64,000 nucleotides of DNA from Intestinimonas butyriciproducens (GTDB lineage Bacteria > Bacillota > Clostridia > Oscillospirales > Butyricicoccaceae). Positions 1 to 7,667 of the stretch are shown piece by piece. The stretch lies in NCBI RefSeq assembly GCF_016901775.1, contig NZ_JACJKW010000010.1, positions 1-64,000 of the forward strand, in the 5' to 3' direction. The translations under genes were made by a program, and so were the position numbers. Positions within the stretch are counted from its first letter, which is position 1. The number at the start of each line of letters is the position of its first letter. Below the pieces are notes generated by a model. That model was not told the origin of the DNA. It saw only the letters and a list, made by a program, of their open reading frames with translations, and did not search any database.

Positions 1-92
1 AGATGATTGACCGCTATATTCACTTCTACAACCATGAGCGCATTCAGCTAAAAACGGGAGAGGCGCCGCTGGCGCGACGCCTCTCCGCTTAA
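1..92 (+). CDS. IS3-family transposase, C-terminal fragment cut by window edge
   Basis: The reading frame open from the window start ends at a TAA at 90-92 and encodes a tail containing YIHFYNHERIQLK. This matches the conserved C-terminus of IS3/IS150-type OrfB integrases, in which the last part of the DDE catalytic domain reads roughly Y-x-x-F-Y-N-x-x-R-x-Q. The catalytic residues lie upstream of the window, so it cannot be judged whether the element is intact. It indicates an insertion sequence just to the left of the window. The right inverted repeat could lie between 93 and 188 but was not identified. Family assignment is from a short motif only. Confidence 0.7.
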   Translation, partial: MIDRYIHFYNHERIQLKTGEAPLARRLSA

Positions 93-188
93 AACTTCAT
101 GTTTTCCTATATCGGTGCCTTTTTGTGCTGTCCGCACAATCTGGGGCGGTTCATCCTGTGGCAGGAAAGGGGCTGTTTTGATGAAAAT

Positions 189-1163
189 TTATTTCAGAGT
201 GTCCCGGATCAGGCGGAGCATATTACCAGAGCAGATCTTGTCGATCTCGTCGTCGGTGAAATGGGGCTTGAGGGCATCCACGATCAGGGGAAGGCCGGTG
301 TAATCCTTGAACTCCAGCGTGGAAGTGATGCCGTCAAAGTCCGAGCCAAAGCCCAGAGCATCCAGGCCGGCTTTGTCACGGATGTGGAGCATGTGCCGGA
401 CCACCGACTGAATGTCGGTATATTCCGCACCTTCGTTGAGGAACTGGGAGGCAAAGTTGATGCCTACGACGCCGCCCTTTTCGCCCAGGGCATGGAGCAT
501 CTCGTCGGTCAGGTTGCGGGTGTGGTTGCACAGGGCCCGGCAGCAGGAATGAGAGGCGATGAAGGGCTTTTTGCTGTGCTTCACCACATCCCAGAAACCG
601 CCGTCGGACAGATGGGACACATCCACTAGCATACCCATTTCGTTCATCCGCTCAATGCAGTCCAGGCCGAACTGCTTCAGGCCCCGGTTCATGATCTCCG
701 GATCTTTGGAGTTGGGGAAGCCCAGGCTGTTTTCATAATTCCATGTGAAGGAGATCAGGCGCACGCCTTTCTGATAAAACTCCTCCAGGCGCTCCATTTT
801 GCCCTCCAGGGGCACGCCATCTTCCACGGTGAGAACGCTGGAAACTTTGCCAGCTGCTTTGTTCGCCATGATGTCATCGTAATTGCAGGCCGGAGCCAGC
901 ACATCCTTGTTGGCTTCCAGCTCTTTCAGATAAGCCTTGTAGACAAACTGGAAATAGTCATAGGGAGGCAGGGTGACACCTTTGCCGGCACCGCTGTCGT
1001 GGGTGGGGATGAAGATGGCAAAAAATTCTGCCATGGCGCCGCCGCGGATCAGTTTTTCCATGTTGATGTGGCCCGGGTTATTTTGCAGGGTCACTTTTCC
1101 CTCCGAGCGGGCGATGCACTCGCCCATGGTGTCGCAATGGGTGTCGATGAAACGCATTTCCAT
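189..1163 (-). CDS. Membrane dipeptidase-like metallopeptidase (peptidase family M19)
   Basis: A zinc-dependent dipeptidase of the renal dipeptidase/M19 family, 324 residues, expected to cleave dipeptides in the cytoplasm. The metal-binding signature is visible: H9-x-D11 in DTHCDT, E114 in LTVEDG, H184 in DVSH, H205 in ASHS, followed by the N-H-x-R-N loop (213-217) and D275 in GSDFDG. The ATG at 1163 is chosen because AAAGGTGA lies 8 bases upstream and the family begins with F-I-D-T-H; a longer in-frame extension runs into the upstream gene. It lies 50 bases behind the cysK-like gene on the same strand and is probably co-transcribed. The family is clear; the substrate is not known. Confidence 0.9.
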   Translation of the reverse strand: MEMRFIDTHCDTMGECIARSEGKVTLQNNPGHINMEKLIRGGAMAEFFAIFIPTHDSGAGKGVTLPPYDYFQFVYKAYLKELEANKDVLAPACNYDDIMANKAAGKVSSVLTVEDGVPLEGKMERLEEFYQKGVRLISFTWNYENSLGFPNSKDPEIMNRGLKQFGLDCIERMNEMGMLVDVSHLSDGGFWDVVKHSKKPFIASHSCCRALCNHTRNLTDEMLHALGEKGGVVGINFASQFLNEGAEYTDIQSVVRHMLHIRDKAGLDALGFGSDFDGITSTLEFKDYTGLPLIVDALKPHFTDDEIDKICSGNMLRLIRDTLK

Positions 1164-1213
1164 GATCTTGTTCACCTTTCTATAATAAATAATATGGAAC
1201 ACCGCAATAAGAA

Positions 1214-2137
1214 TTACAGGGGATAGAGATCGGCCAGAAGGTATCGCTCCCCGCCGTCGGGGAGGATGGTCACCACGGTTTTCCCCGCCGCTTCTTCCCG
1301 GCAGGCCACCGATACCGCGGCGGCCAGAGCGGCGCCGGAAGAAATGCCGCACAAAAGACCTTCGGTGCGCCCCAGTTCCCGGCAAAGCTCCAAAGCATCC
1401 GGGGTGCGCACCCTTATGATCTCATCGATGAGGGGCACATTGAGGATGGGAGGAACGAACCCTGCTCCCAATCCCCGGATGGCGTGGGAAGAGGGCAGGC
1501 CGCCGGAAAGCACCGGGGAGTCATTGGGCTCCACCGCGATCAGACGGCAGTCCATGCACCGGCTTTTGATAAATTCGCCGCAGCCGGTGAAAGTGGCTCC
1601 GGTGCCGATGCCGCAGACAAAATAATCCACCTGGGGAACATCCTGCAAAATTTCCGGACCGGTGCACCGGCGGTGGATCTCGCAGCCCTGGTCGTTTTCA
1701 AAAGGAGAAGGCATGAAAGCCCCTAGTTCCTTTTGCAGCTGCCGGGCTTTTTCCAAAGCTCCCGGCAGGCCCTCTCTGCCTGGGGTGAGCACTACTTTGG
1801 CGCCATAGGCTTTCAGCAGCTGGGTGAGGGGCGGCTCCACTCCCTCCGGCATGACGATATAGGCCCGCAGGCTCAAAGCGGCACAGGCCATGGCCAGAGA
1901 AATGGCGGTGTTGCCGCCGGTGGCTTCGATGACGGCGCCCCCCGGCAGAAGATTCCCTTCTTCCATGGCGGCCAGCAGCATGGAAAACACCGCCCGGTCT
2001 TTCACCGAGCCGGTGGGGTTAAAGCACTCCAGCTTGGCCAGGATGGGGGTGCGGCAGCCGTAAAGGGCGCTGAGTTTTGTAAGACGCAGAAGGGGCGTAC
2101 GGCCCGTCAGCTGGGCTACAGAATCGTAAATTGCCAT
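1214..2137 (-). CDS. Cysteine synthase-like PLP enzyme (CysK/CBS family), divergent substrate loop
   Basis: A fold-type II PLP enzyme of the O-acetylserine sulfhydrylase family, 307 residues. The Schiff-base lysine is K46 in PTGSVKDRA, the phosphate loop is GTGATFTG (179-186), and GISSGA (265-270) and LPDGGERYL are present. Two features differ from standard CysK. The substrate loop usually TSGNTG reads TGGNTA (73-78), and the usual MPE-x-MS-x-ER segment reads MPEGVEPPL. The enzyme could therefore be a cysteine synthase with altered specificity or a related beta-replacing enzyme. AGGAGGGG sits 8 bases before the ATG. It is the first gene of a pair with the M19 dipeptidase. Confidence 0.85.
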   Translation of the reverse strand: MAIYDSVAQLTGRTPLLRLTKLSALYGCRTPILAKLECFNPTGSVKDRAVFSMLLAAMEEGNLLPGGAVIEATGGNTAISLAMACAALSLRAYIVMPEGVEPPLTQLLKAYGAKVVLTPGREGLPGALEKARQLQKELGAFMPSPFENDQGCEIHRRCTGPEILQDVPQVDYFVCGIGTGATFTGCGEFIKSRCMDCRLIAVEPNDSPVLSGGLPSSHAIRGLGAGFVPPILNVPLIDEIIRVRTPDALELCRELGRTEGLLCGISSGAALAAAVSVACREEAAGKTVVTILPDGGERYLLADLYPL

Positions 2138-2161
2138 AAAAATACCCCTCCTTCTTGTGTA

Positions 2162-2190
2162 ATTCTACTATTATTCTGAAATACTGGCAA
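2162..2190 (-). promoter_or_regulatory. Sigma-A-type promoter of the cysK-like gene
   Basis: On the minus strand TTGCCA (2185-2190) and TAGAAT (2162-2167) are separated by 17 bases, about 25 bases before the start codon of the cysK-like gene. Confidence 0.6.
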
Positions 2191-2238
2191 CTGCGGAAAA
2201 ATATATTTAGAAAAAATGTAGAAAATCCAATTTCCAAC

Positions 2239-2267
2239 TTGTTTAAAGTTATCAAGAATGTTAGAAT
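2239..2267 (+). promoter_or_regulatory. Sigma-A-type promoter of the serine operon
   Basis: TTGTTT (2239-2244) and TAGAAT (2262-2267) are spaced by 17 bases. The leader to the aminotransferase start is about 110 bases and contains an imperfect inverted repeat (AAAAGTAATTG near 2284 against CAATTCTTTT near 2309). Confidence 0.65.
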
Positions 2268-2379
2268 ACAAGTGTAAGAAAGAAAAGTAATTGGAGCCAG
2301 GGGGGTTTCAATTCTTTTTTCTATGTCGTCAAAGCAGGAGAAAGCTGAAAACGACGATTTTATTGCAGGAGGAATCGTT

Positions 2380-3456
2380 ATGCACAAGAAGCTCTTTATC
2401 CCCGGTCCGGTGGACGTGCGCCCGGAAGTTCTGGCCAAGATGTCCACCCCCATGATCTCCCACCGCGGCAAGGCTGCCACGGAGCTGGGCAAGGATGTCT
2501 GCACCAAGCTGCAGAAGGTCTTCCAGACCAACAATGTAATCGTGCTGTCCACCACTTCCGGCTCCGGCCTGATGGAAAGCGCCATCAAGTGCTGCACCGC
2601 CAAGCGCGCTGCTGTCTTCTCCATCGGCGCCTTCGGCGACAGATGGTATAAGATGGCTGTGGCCAACGGCGTTCCCGCCGACAAGTTCCGCGCCGAAGAT
2701 GGTCAGGCCACCGATCCCAAGCAGGTGGACGAAGTCCTGGCTACCGGCAACTATGACCTGGTTACCATTACCCACAACGAGACTTCTGTGGGCATCATGA
2801 ACCCCATCCGCGAGATCGCTGAAGTCGTGAAGAAGTACCCCGATGTGGTCTTCTGCGTGGACACCGTTTCCTCCATGGGCGGCACCAGCATCCCTGTGGA
2901 CGAGCTGGGCATCGACTTCTGCATCACTTCTACCCAGAAGTGCCTCGGCTGCCCTCCGGGAATGAGCGTGGCTTCCGTTTCCAAGAAGGCCTATGAGCGG
3001 GCCAAGACCGTTCCCAACCGCGGCCTGTATCTGGACATCGTGGAAATCTATGACAAGGTCGTCAAGGATGACAAGTATCAGTATCCCTCCACCCCCAGCG
3101 AGTCCCATATGTTCGCTCTGCAGGAAGAGCTGACCTACATGCTGGAAGTGGAAGGCCTGGAGAACCGCTATGCCCGTCATCTGGAGATGGCCGAGTATAT
3201 CCGCGCCTGGGCCAGAAAGTATTTCGCCATCTTCTCCGATGAGAGATACCTGAGCCCCACTCTGACCACCATCAAGAACACCCGCGGCATCAGCGTGGCC
3301 GACCTGAACAAGAAGCTGGGCGAGAAGGGCATCGAGATCTCCAACGGCTACGGCGATCTGAAGGAAAAGACCTTCCGTATTTCCCATATGGCTGACATGA
3401 CCATGGACGACATGAAGCTGGTCACCTCCGCCATCGAAGAGGTTCTGGGCCTCTAA
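2380..3456 (+). CDS. Class V aminotransferase (serine-glyoxylate / phosphoserine aminotransferase type)
   Basis: A PLP-dependent aminotransferase of the alanine-glyoxylate/serine-pyruvate group, 358 residues, first gene of a serine-synthesis operon. It opens with FIPGPVDV and SHRG (27-30), both typical of the group. The PLP region has HNETS (132-136) and DTVSS (161-165), and the Schiff-base lysine is K187 in TSTQKCLG. The ATG at 2380 follows AGGAGG at 7 bases; a 19-codon extension upstream lacks a ribosome site. No conventional SerC is seen next to serA, so this enzyme probably makes phosphoserine from phosphohydroxypyruvate, as proposed for similar gene pairs elsewhere. That role is inferred from context. 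Confidence 0.88.
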   Translation: MHKKLFIPGPVDVRPEVLAKMSTPMISHRGKAATELGKDVCTKLQKVFQTNNVIVLSTTSGSGLMESAIKCCTAKRAAVFSIGAFGDRWYKMAVANGVPADKFRAEDGQATDPKQVDEVLATGNYDLVTITHNETSVGIMNPIREIAEVVKKYPDVVFCVDTVSSMGGTSIPVDELGIDFCITSTQKCLGCPPGMSVASVSKKAYERAKTVPNRGLYLDIVEIYDKVVKDDKYQYPSTPSESHMFALQEELTYMLEVEGLENRYARHLEMAEYIRAWARKYFAIFSDERYLSPTLTTIKNTRGISVADLNKKLGEKGIEISNGYGDLKEKTFRISHMADMTMDDMKLVTSAIEEVLGL

Positions 3457-3486
3457 GCCACAGGGCACCACAATAAAAAACAATAT

Positions 3487-3535
3487 GCGGAAAGCAAGTG
3501 GCGAATGTTCTGCGTTCGCCACTTGCTCCATCCGC
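3487..3535 (+). promoter_or_regulatory. Perfect intercistronic hairpin between aminotransferase and serA
   Basis: A 12-bp perfect stem (3494-3505 with 3515-3526, GCAAGTGGCGAA and its complement) with a 9-base loop. It is extended by a GCGGA/TCCGC outer stem at 3487-3491 and 3531-3535. No T-run follows, so it is not a normal terminator. It may be an mRNA processing or stability element that sets relative expression of the two genes. Confidence 0.6.
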
Positions 3536-3561
3536 CCCAATGAAAAAAGGAGAATGCAATT

Positions 3562-4476
3562 ATGATCCGTGTACTCGCTTCCGATGGGATGAATAAAGCG
3601 GCTGCTGCCGATCTGCGTGCCAAGGGTTATGAAGTTGTAGAGCAGTTCTATGAGCCCGAAGATCTGAAGCGCGAACTGGCCAACTATGATGTGCTGGTCG
3701 TTCGTTCTGCCACCAAGGTCCGCGAGCCCATCATCGATGCTGCTGTGGAAGCCGGTCGTCTGAAGCTGGTCATCCGTGGCGGTGTTGGCGTGGACAACAT
3801 CGATGTGAAGTACGCCGAGAGCAAGGGCCTGAAGGTCACCAACACCCCCAAGGCTTCTTCTGACTCTGTGGCTGAGCTGGCTCTGGGCCACATGCTGGCC
3901 ATGGCCCGCTATATCAGCATTGCCAATGTGACTATGCGGGAAGGCAAGTGGGAAAAGAAAAAATATGAAGGTGTGGAGCTGGCCGGCAAGACTCTGGGCC
4001 TCATCGGCATGGGCCGTATCTCCCAGTCCATCGCCCGCAAGGCTACCGCTCTGGGCATGAAGGTCATGTACACCGATATCTTCGAGATCAAGGGCCTGCC
4101 TGAAGAGTATGTGTGCGCCACTCAGGAAGAAGTGCTGAAGAATGCTGACTTCGTCTCCCTGCACATCCCCGCTGCCAAGGACGGCAAGCCTGTGATCACT
4201 GCGGAGCATCTGGCTATGATGAAGCCCACTGCCTTTATCGTCAACACCGCCCGGGGCGGCCTGATCGATGAGGACGCTCTGGTGGATGCTCTGGAGCAGG
4301 ACAAGCTGGCTGGCGCCGCTCTGGATGTGTTTGCCAAGGAGCCCCTGCAGAACGAGCGCGTCATGAACTGCCCCAAGATCTCCCTGACCCCCCATATCGG
4401 CGGTTCCACCAAGGAAGCCCAGGGCCGCATCGGCCAGGAGATCGTTGAGATCATCGAGAATTTCTTTAACAAATAA
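3562..4476 (+). CDS. serA: D-3-phosphoglycerate dehydrogenase, short form without ACT domain
   Basis: An NAD-dependent 2-hydroxyacid dehydrogenase, 304 residues, expected to oxidise 3-phosphoglycerate in the first step of serine synthesis. The Rossmann motif is GLIGMGRIS (146-154), with serine in the place of the usual third glycine. The catalytic triad is R231 in NTARGG, E260 in VFAKEP and H278 in TPHIGG. It stops right after the catalytic domains, so it lacks the regulatory ACT and intervening domains of long SerA and is probably not serine-inhibited through ACT. It lies 12 bases upstream of the DUF1015 gene and downstream of a class V aminotransferase, which supports the serine-pathway role. 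Confidence 0.92.
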   Translation: MIRVLASDGMNKAAAADLRAKGYEVVEQFYEPEDLKRELANYDVLVVRSATKVREPIIDAAVEAGRLKLVIRGGVGVDNIDVKYAESKGLKVTNTPKASSDSVAELALGHMLAMARYISIANVTMREGKWEKKKYEGVELAGKTLGLIGMGRISQSIARKATALGMKVMYTDIFEIKGLPEEYVCATQEEVLKNADFVSLHIPAAKDGKPVITAEHLAMMKPTAFIVNTARGGLIDEDALVDALEQDKLAGAALDVFAKEPLQNERVMNCPKISLTPHIGGSTKEAQGRIGQEIVEIIENFFNK

Positions 4477-4488
4477 GGAGAGTACAAA

Positions 4489-5727
4489 ATGGCAGTCGTA
4501 AGACCCTTCCGGGCGATCCGTCCCACCAGCGAACTGGCTGACAAAGTGGCGGCCCTGCCCTATGATGTAATGAACAGCGAGGAAGCCCGCCAGATGGTGG
4601 TGGGAAACCCCTATTCTTTCCTCCATGTGGACAAGGCGGAGATCGACCTTCCCCCCTCCATCGACCACTACGACAAAAAAGTGTATGAGAAGGCCCGTGA
4701 CAATCTGAATAAGATGATCACCGATGGCGTCTATATCCAGGATGAGAAGCCCTGCTTCTACCTGTACAAGCAGGTGATGGACGGCCGTCCTCAGGTGGGC
4801 ATCGTGGGCTGCGCTTCCATCGACGATTACATGAACAATGTGATCAAAAAGCATGAGCTCACCCGTGCCGACAAGGAAGAGGACCGGGTCAACCATGTGG
4901 ACTACTGCAATGCCAACACCGGCCCCATTTTCCTGACCTACAAGGCCAGAGGCGCCATCAATGCCATTGTGGAAAAGACCATGGCTCAGGCTCCTGTGTA
5001 TGACTTCGTTTCCGACGGCGTGCAGAACACCGTTTGGGTCATCACCGATGAAGCCGACATCGAAACCATCGGCAAGGAGTTTGTGGCAGCCGGCGACCTG
5101 TATATCGCTGACGGCCATCACCGCTGCGCTTCTGCGGCCCGCGTGGGCAAGATGCGCCGGGAGCAGAACCCTGGCTACACCGGCGAGGAAGAGTTCAACT
5201 ACTTCCTGGCTGTGCTCTTCCCCGATGAGCAGCTGTATATCATGGACTACAACCGGGTTGTCAAGGATCTGAACGGTCTGAGCGACGAAGAGTTTATGGA
5301 AAAGATGAAGGGTATGTTCCACATCAAGGAGTATTGCGGCGAAGGTCAGTATCGGCCCGAGAGCAAGCACACCTTCGGTATGTATCTGAACGACAAGTGG
5401 TATATCCTCACCGCTCATGGCGACATCTATGATCCCAACGATCCTGTGGATCAGCTGGATGTTTCCATCCTCCAGAAGAATGTTCTCGATCCCCTGCTGG
5501 GCATCAAGGATCCCCGTACCGACAGCCGCATCGACTTCATCGGCGGTATCCGCGGTCTGGGCGAGCTGGAGAAGAGAGTCCACGAGGGCATGAAGGTGGC
5601 ATTCGCTATGTATCCCACCTCCATCGAGGAGCTGATCAACATCGCCGACGCCGGCAAGATCATGCCTCCCAAGTCCACTTGGTTTGAGCCCAAGCTGATG
5701 AGCGGCCTGTTCGTCCACCAGCTGTAA
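4489..5727 (+). CDS. DUF1015 family protein with a ParB-like DGHHR motif
   Basis: A 412-residue protein of the DUF1015 (COG4198) family, recognised from its opening (V-R-P-F-R-A-I-R-P) and the ADGHHRCASA motif at about 207-216. The DGHHR segment resembles the nucleotide-binding motif of ParB-fold enzymes, including the archaeal free serine kinase SerK. The gene is the last of the aminotransferase-serA operon, 12 bases after serA with GGAGAG before its start, and is followed by a strong terminator. DUF1015 often accompanies serA, so a role in serine metabolism, perhaps nucleotide-dependent, is plausible. No biochemical function is claimed; the family name is secure, the role is inference. Confidence 0.85.
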   Translation: MAVVRPFRAIRPTSELADKVAALPYDVMNSEEARQMVVGNPYSFLHVDKAEIDLPPSIDHYDKKVYEKARDNLNKMITDGVYIQDEKPCFYLYKQVMDGRPQVGIVGCASIDDYMNNVIKKHELTRADKEEDRVNHVDYCNANTGPIFLTYKARGAINAIVEKTMAQAPVYDFVSDGVQNTVWVITDEADIETIGKEFVAAGDLYIADGHHRCASAARVGKMRREQNPGYTGEEEFNYFLAVLFPDEQLYIMDYNRVVKDLNGLSDEEFMEKMKGMFHIKEYCGEGQYRPESKHTFGMYLNDKWYILTAHGDIYDPNDPVDQLDVSILQKNVLDPLLGIKDPRTDSRIDFIGGIRGLGELEKRVHEGMKVAFAMYPTSIEELINIADAGKIMPPKSTWFEPKLMSGLFVHQL

Positions 5728-5756
5728 AAAGAAATATTTTCCCTTGAGGAAAATCA

Positions 5757-5788
5757 AAACTCCCGCCTGGAAACAGGCGGGAGTTTTT
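5757..5788 (+). terminator. Intrinsic terminator of the serine operon
   Basis: Stem ACTCCCGCCTG / CAGGCGGGAGT with a GAAA loop, followed by TTTTT. Confidence 0.9.
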
Positions 5789-5886
5789 GCGTTTCGTTGA
5801 CAAGATGATTTTTCTTGTGATAGGACGAAGAAAAAAAGAGAGGGGGGAGGGCGCGAAAATACTGAAAACAACGAAAGAGGATTTTT

Positions 5887-6357
5887 ATGATTATAGAAAT
5901 GAACGAAGCATACCGCTCCCTGGTGGTGCGGGATGTGGAAGAGGAATGGGCCGGCCCCTTGGTGGTGACCAGAGGACAGGTTTATGATACCCGGCATTGT
6001 CCCGGGCTGATCGCGGTGGAAGAGGGAAAGCTGACAGGCTATCTGCTCTATCGGCCTAAAAACGAAGAATGGGAGATCCTAGTGCTCCACGCCTTGGAGA
6101 AAAATCGAGGCATCGGCACTGCTTTGATTGACGCATTGGCCGAAAAAATGAAGGCAGCCGGAGGGAAGAGACTTTCAGTGGTGACCACCAATGACAACAT
6201 TCCGGCCATTCTCTTTTATCAGCGCCGGGGATTTTCTCTGGGTGAAGTGGGATTCAACGCTTTGGAAGAGACGCGAAAGATCAAGCCCGGTGTGCCTGAA
6301 ATCGGATGGGAAGGGATTCGCCTTTCCCATGAGCTGGTGTTTTTCCGATCTTTGTAA
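5887..6357 (+). CDS. GNAT-family N-acetyltransferase
   Basis: A 156-residue acetyltransferase of the GNAT fold that would move an acetyl group from acetyl-CoA to an unknown amine. The acetyl-CoA loop is at KNRGIGTALIDAL (about 74-86, R/Q-x-x-G-x-G/A pattern), followed by the N-x-x-A-x-x-F-Y-x-x-x-G-F signature (NIPAILFYQRRGF). AAAGAGG precedes the ATG. It is a single gene between the terminator of the serine operon and a two-way terminator. Substrate cannot be predicted. Confidence 0.85.
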   Translation: MIIEMNEAYRSLVVRDVEEEWAGPLVVTRGQVYDTRHCPGLIAVEEGKLTGYLLYRPKNEEWEILVLHALEKNRGIGTALIDALAEKMKAAGGKRLSVVTTNDNIPAILFYQRRGFSLGEVGFNALEETRKIKPGVPEIGWEGIRLSHELVFFRSL

Positions 6358-6363
6358 GTATAC

Positions 6364-6394
6364 AAAAAAAGGACGCCTCAGGCGTCCTTTTTTT
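6364..6394. terminator. Bidirectional terminator overlapping the PAP2 stop codon
   Basis: AAAAAAAGGACGCC-TCA-GGCGTCCTTTTTTT, an 11-14 bp stem with A and T runs on both sides, serving the convergent GNAT and PAP2 genes. The 3-base loop is the TGA stop codon of the PAP2 gene read on the minus strand. Confidence 0.9.
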
Positions 6395-6926
6395 GTCGTT
6401 TTCTGGCATACAGACGGCAAAGAAGATATCGGGCCAGGAAGGCAGCCGCTGTGCCAAGAAGGATGCCGCCCAGAACATCGGAAGGATAATGGACATAAAG
6501 GTAAAGGCGGGAGAAGGCCATCAGAGCGGTAAAGATACAGGCGATGATTCCCGCCTTTTTGTGATAAAACAGCAAACTCACTGCCACGGCTGTGGCGCCG
6601 AAGGTATGACCGGAAGGGAAGGAAAAATCCCCCAGCCGGGGCACCAGAAGCTGTGTAAATCCGTTGGCTTCATAGGGCCGGATCCGGCCGATCAATGGCT
6701 TTAAGGTCAAATTGCCTGCCAGAAGGCAGAAAATCAAGGCCAAAGCGGCGTTTCGGCCGGCACGGCGGGTTTTGGGAAAGCAAAGAAGCAGGGCGGCCAC
6801 CAGAATATAAAACCAGCCGCCGTTTCCTAAAATCGTAAACCGAGGGAAAAACCAGTCCAGAAAATCACAGCGGAGATGCTGTATGGCATTCAAAATGCCG
6901 TTATCCAGAGAAAGAAGAAAATCCAT
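6378..6926 (-). CDS. PAP2-family membrane phosphatase
   Basis: An integral-membrane phosphatidic acid phosphatase type 2 protein, 182 residues, with several hydrophobic segments. All three active-site motifs are visible: KPLIGRIRP (K-x6-R-P), PSGH, and SRLYLYVHYPSD (S-R-x5-H-x3-D). Members dephosphorylate lipid phosphates such as undecaprenyl pyrophosphate or phosphatidic acid at the membrane surface; which one applies here is unknown. It follows the COG2426 gene by 9 bases and is probably in the same transcript. Its last codons form the upstream arm of the shared terminator. Confidence 0.9.
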   Translation of the reverse strand: MDFLLSLDNGILNAIQHLRCDFLDWFFPRFTILGNGGWFYILVAALLLCFPKTRRAGRNAALALIFCLLAGNLTLKPLIGRIRPYEANGFTQLLVPRLGDFSFPSGHTFGATAVAVSLLFYHKKAGIIACIFTALMAFSRLYLYVHYPSDVLGGILLGTAAAFLARYLLCRLYARKRQKKDA

Positions 6927-6935
6927 GTCCGCCTC

Positions 6936-7442
6936 TTAAAACAGTTGGATGGCGCCCAGCAGACCATAGGAAGCCACTGTCATAATGACTCCGGCGGCAA
7001 AGACGCCGGCAATAACGGCAGGCAGGGCATACCGCATTTTTATGTCCAGAAGAGCGGCGATCAAAGAGCCGGACCAGGCCCCGGTGCCGGGCAGGGGAAC
7101 GGCTACAAACAGAAACAGGCCCACGGCAGAATATTTCTGCACGGTCACCTTGTCGGCTTTTTTCATCAGCCGATCCTCCACTTTTTGTGTGAAGCCGGCA
7201 AGCAGACGAGTGGTTTTCAGCCAGGTGAAAATGGGCCGGGCCAGCAGAATCAGGAAGGGCACGGGAAAAATGTTCCCCAGGAAGGAGACCAAAAAGGCAT
7301 GCTGCCAGGGGATCCCCATGGCGGCGCCAAAGATGATAGAGCCGCGCAATTCGATGAAGGGGATCATGGAAATGATGAAAAGTGCAAAGTCCCTGCCACC
7401 AAACAGGAAAAAGTCAAAAATCCGTTGAATGATCTGATCCAC
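6936..7442 (-). CDS. COG2426 small membrane protein (putative small multidrug exporter family)
   Basis: A 168-residue polytopic protein matching the Sm_multidrug_ex family (COG2426). The family signatures P-F-I-E-L-R-G-S-I near residue 28 and VPLPGTGAWSGSL near 114-126 are present. Start is the GTG at 7442, 5 bases after AAAGGAGAG. It heads a two-gene unit with the PAP2 phosphatase behind a good promoter. The export role is only a database label; transport substrates are not established for the family. Confidence 0.82.
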   Translation of the reverse strand: MDQIIQRIFDFFLFGGRDFALFIISMIPFIELRGSIIFGAAMGIPWQHAFLVSFLGNIFPVPFLILLARPIFTWLKTTRLLAGFTQKVEDRLMKKADKVTVQKYSAVGLFLFVAVPLPGTGAWSGSLIAALLDIKMRYALPAVIAGVFAAGVIMTVASYGLLGAIQLF

Positions 7443-7498
7443 AGTGTCTCTCCTTTAAAAGTCGTGATGAGGACCCGCTCAAGGGGTCGAATACAATC

Positions 7499-7527
7499 AT
7501 TATATCGGATAGCTGGAGTCGATTCAA
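7499..7527 (-). promoter_or_regulatory. Sigma-A promoter of the COG2426-PAP2 unit
   Basis: On the minus strand TTGAAT (7522-7527), 17-base spacer, TATAAT (7499-7504). The leader holds a short GACCC/GGGTC hairpin. Confidence 0.75.
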
Positions 7528-7577
7528 CTGAGAATAAAAAATTTACAATCTTTTGATCCTGGGATTTCTTTCGAAGA

Positions 7578-7606
7578 TTGCAAGAGCAGTGGAAGAATGT
7601 TATACT
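7578..7606 (+). promoter_or_regulatory. Sigma-A promoter of degV
   Basis: TTGCAA (7578-7583), 17-base spacer, TATACT (7601-7606), about 60 bases before the degV start. Confidence 0.75.
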
Positions 7607-7667
7607 AATATATTATGATAAAATTATGATTAAGCCTCAGCGGCTGTTTCGGAAAGGAATCTTGTTT

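Noticed and set aside
2298-2318. A shared 15-base string (GGGGGTTTCAATTCT) at about 2300 and 24003, possibly a short repeat or CRISPR-like direct repeat.
   Set aside because: Only two copies, no common structure or flanks; may be chance.
2329-5997. A 1222-codon open frame on the minus strand opposite the serine operon.
   Set aside because: It mirrors three clear genes in reverse, has no ribosome site or family signature, and its openness follows from RNY codon bias in a GC-rich genome. The same applies to other long antisense frames over clpB (15018-17516) and carB (38205-40385, 40398-42167).
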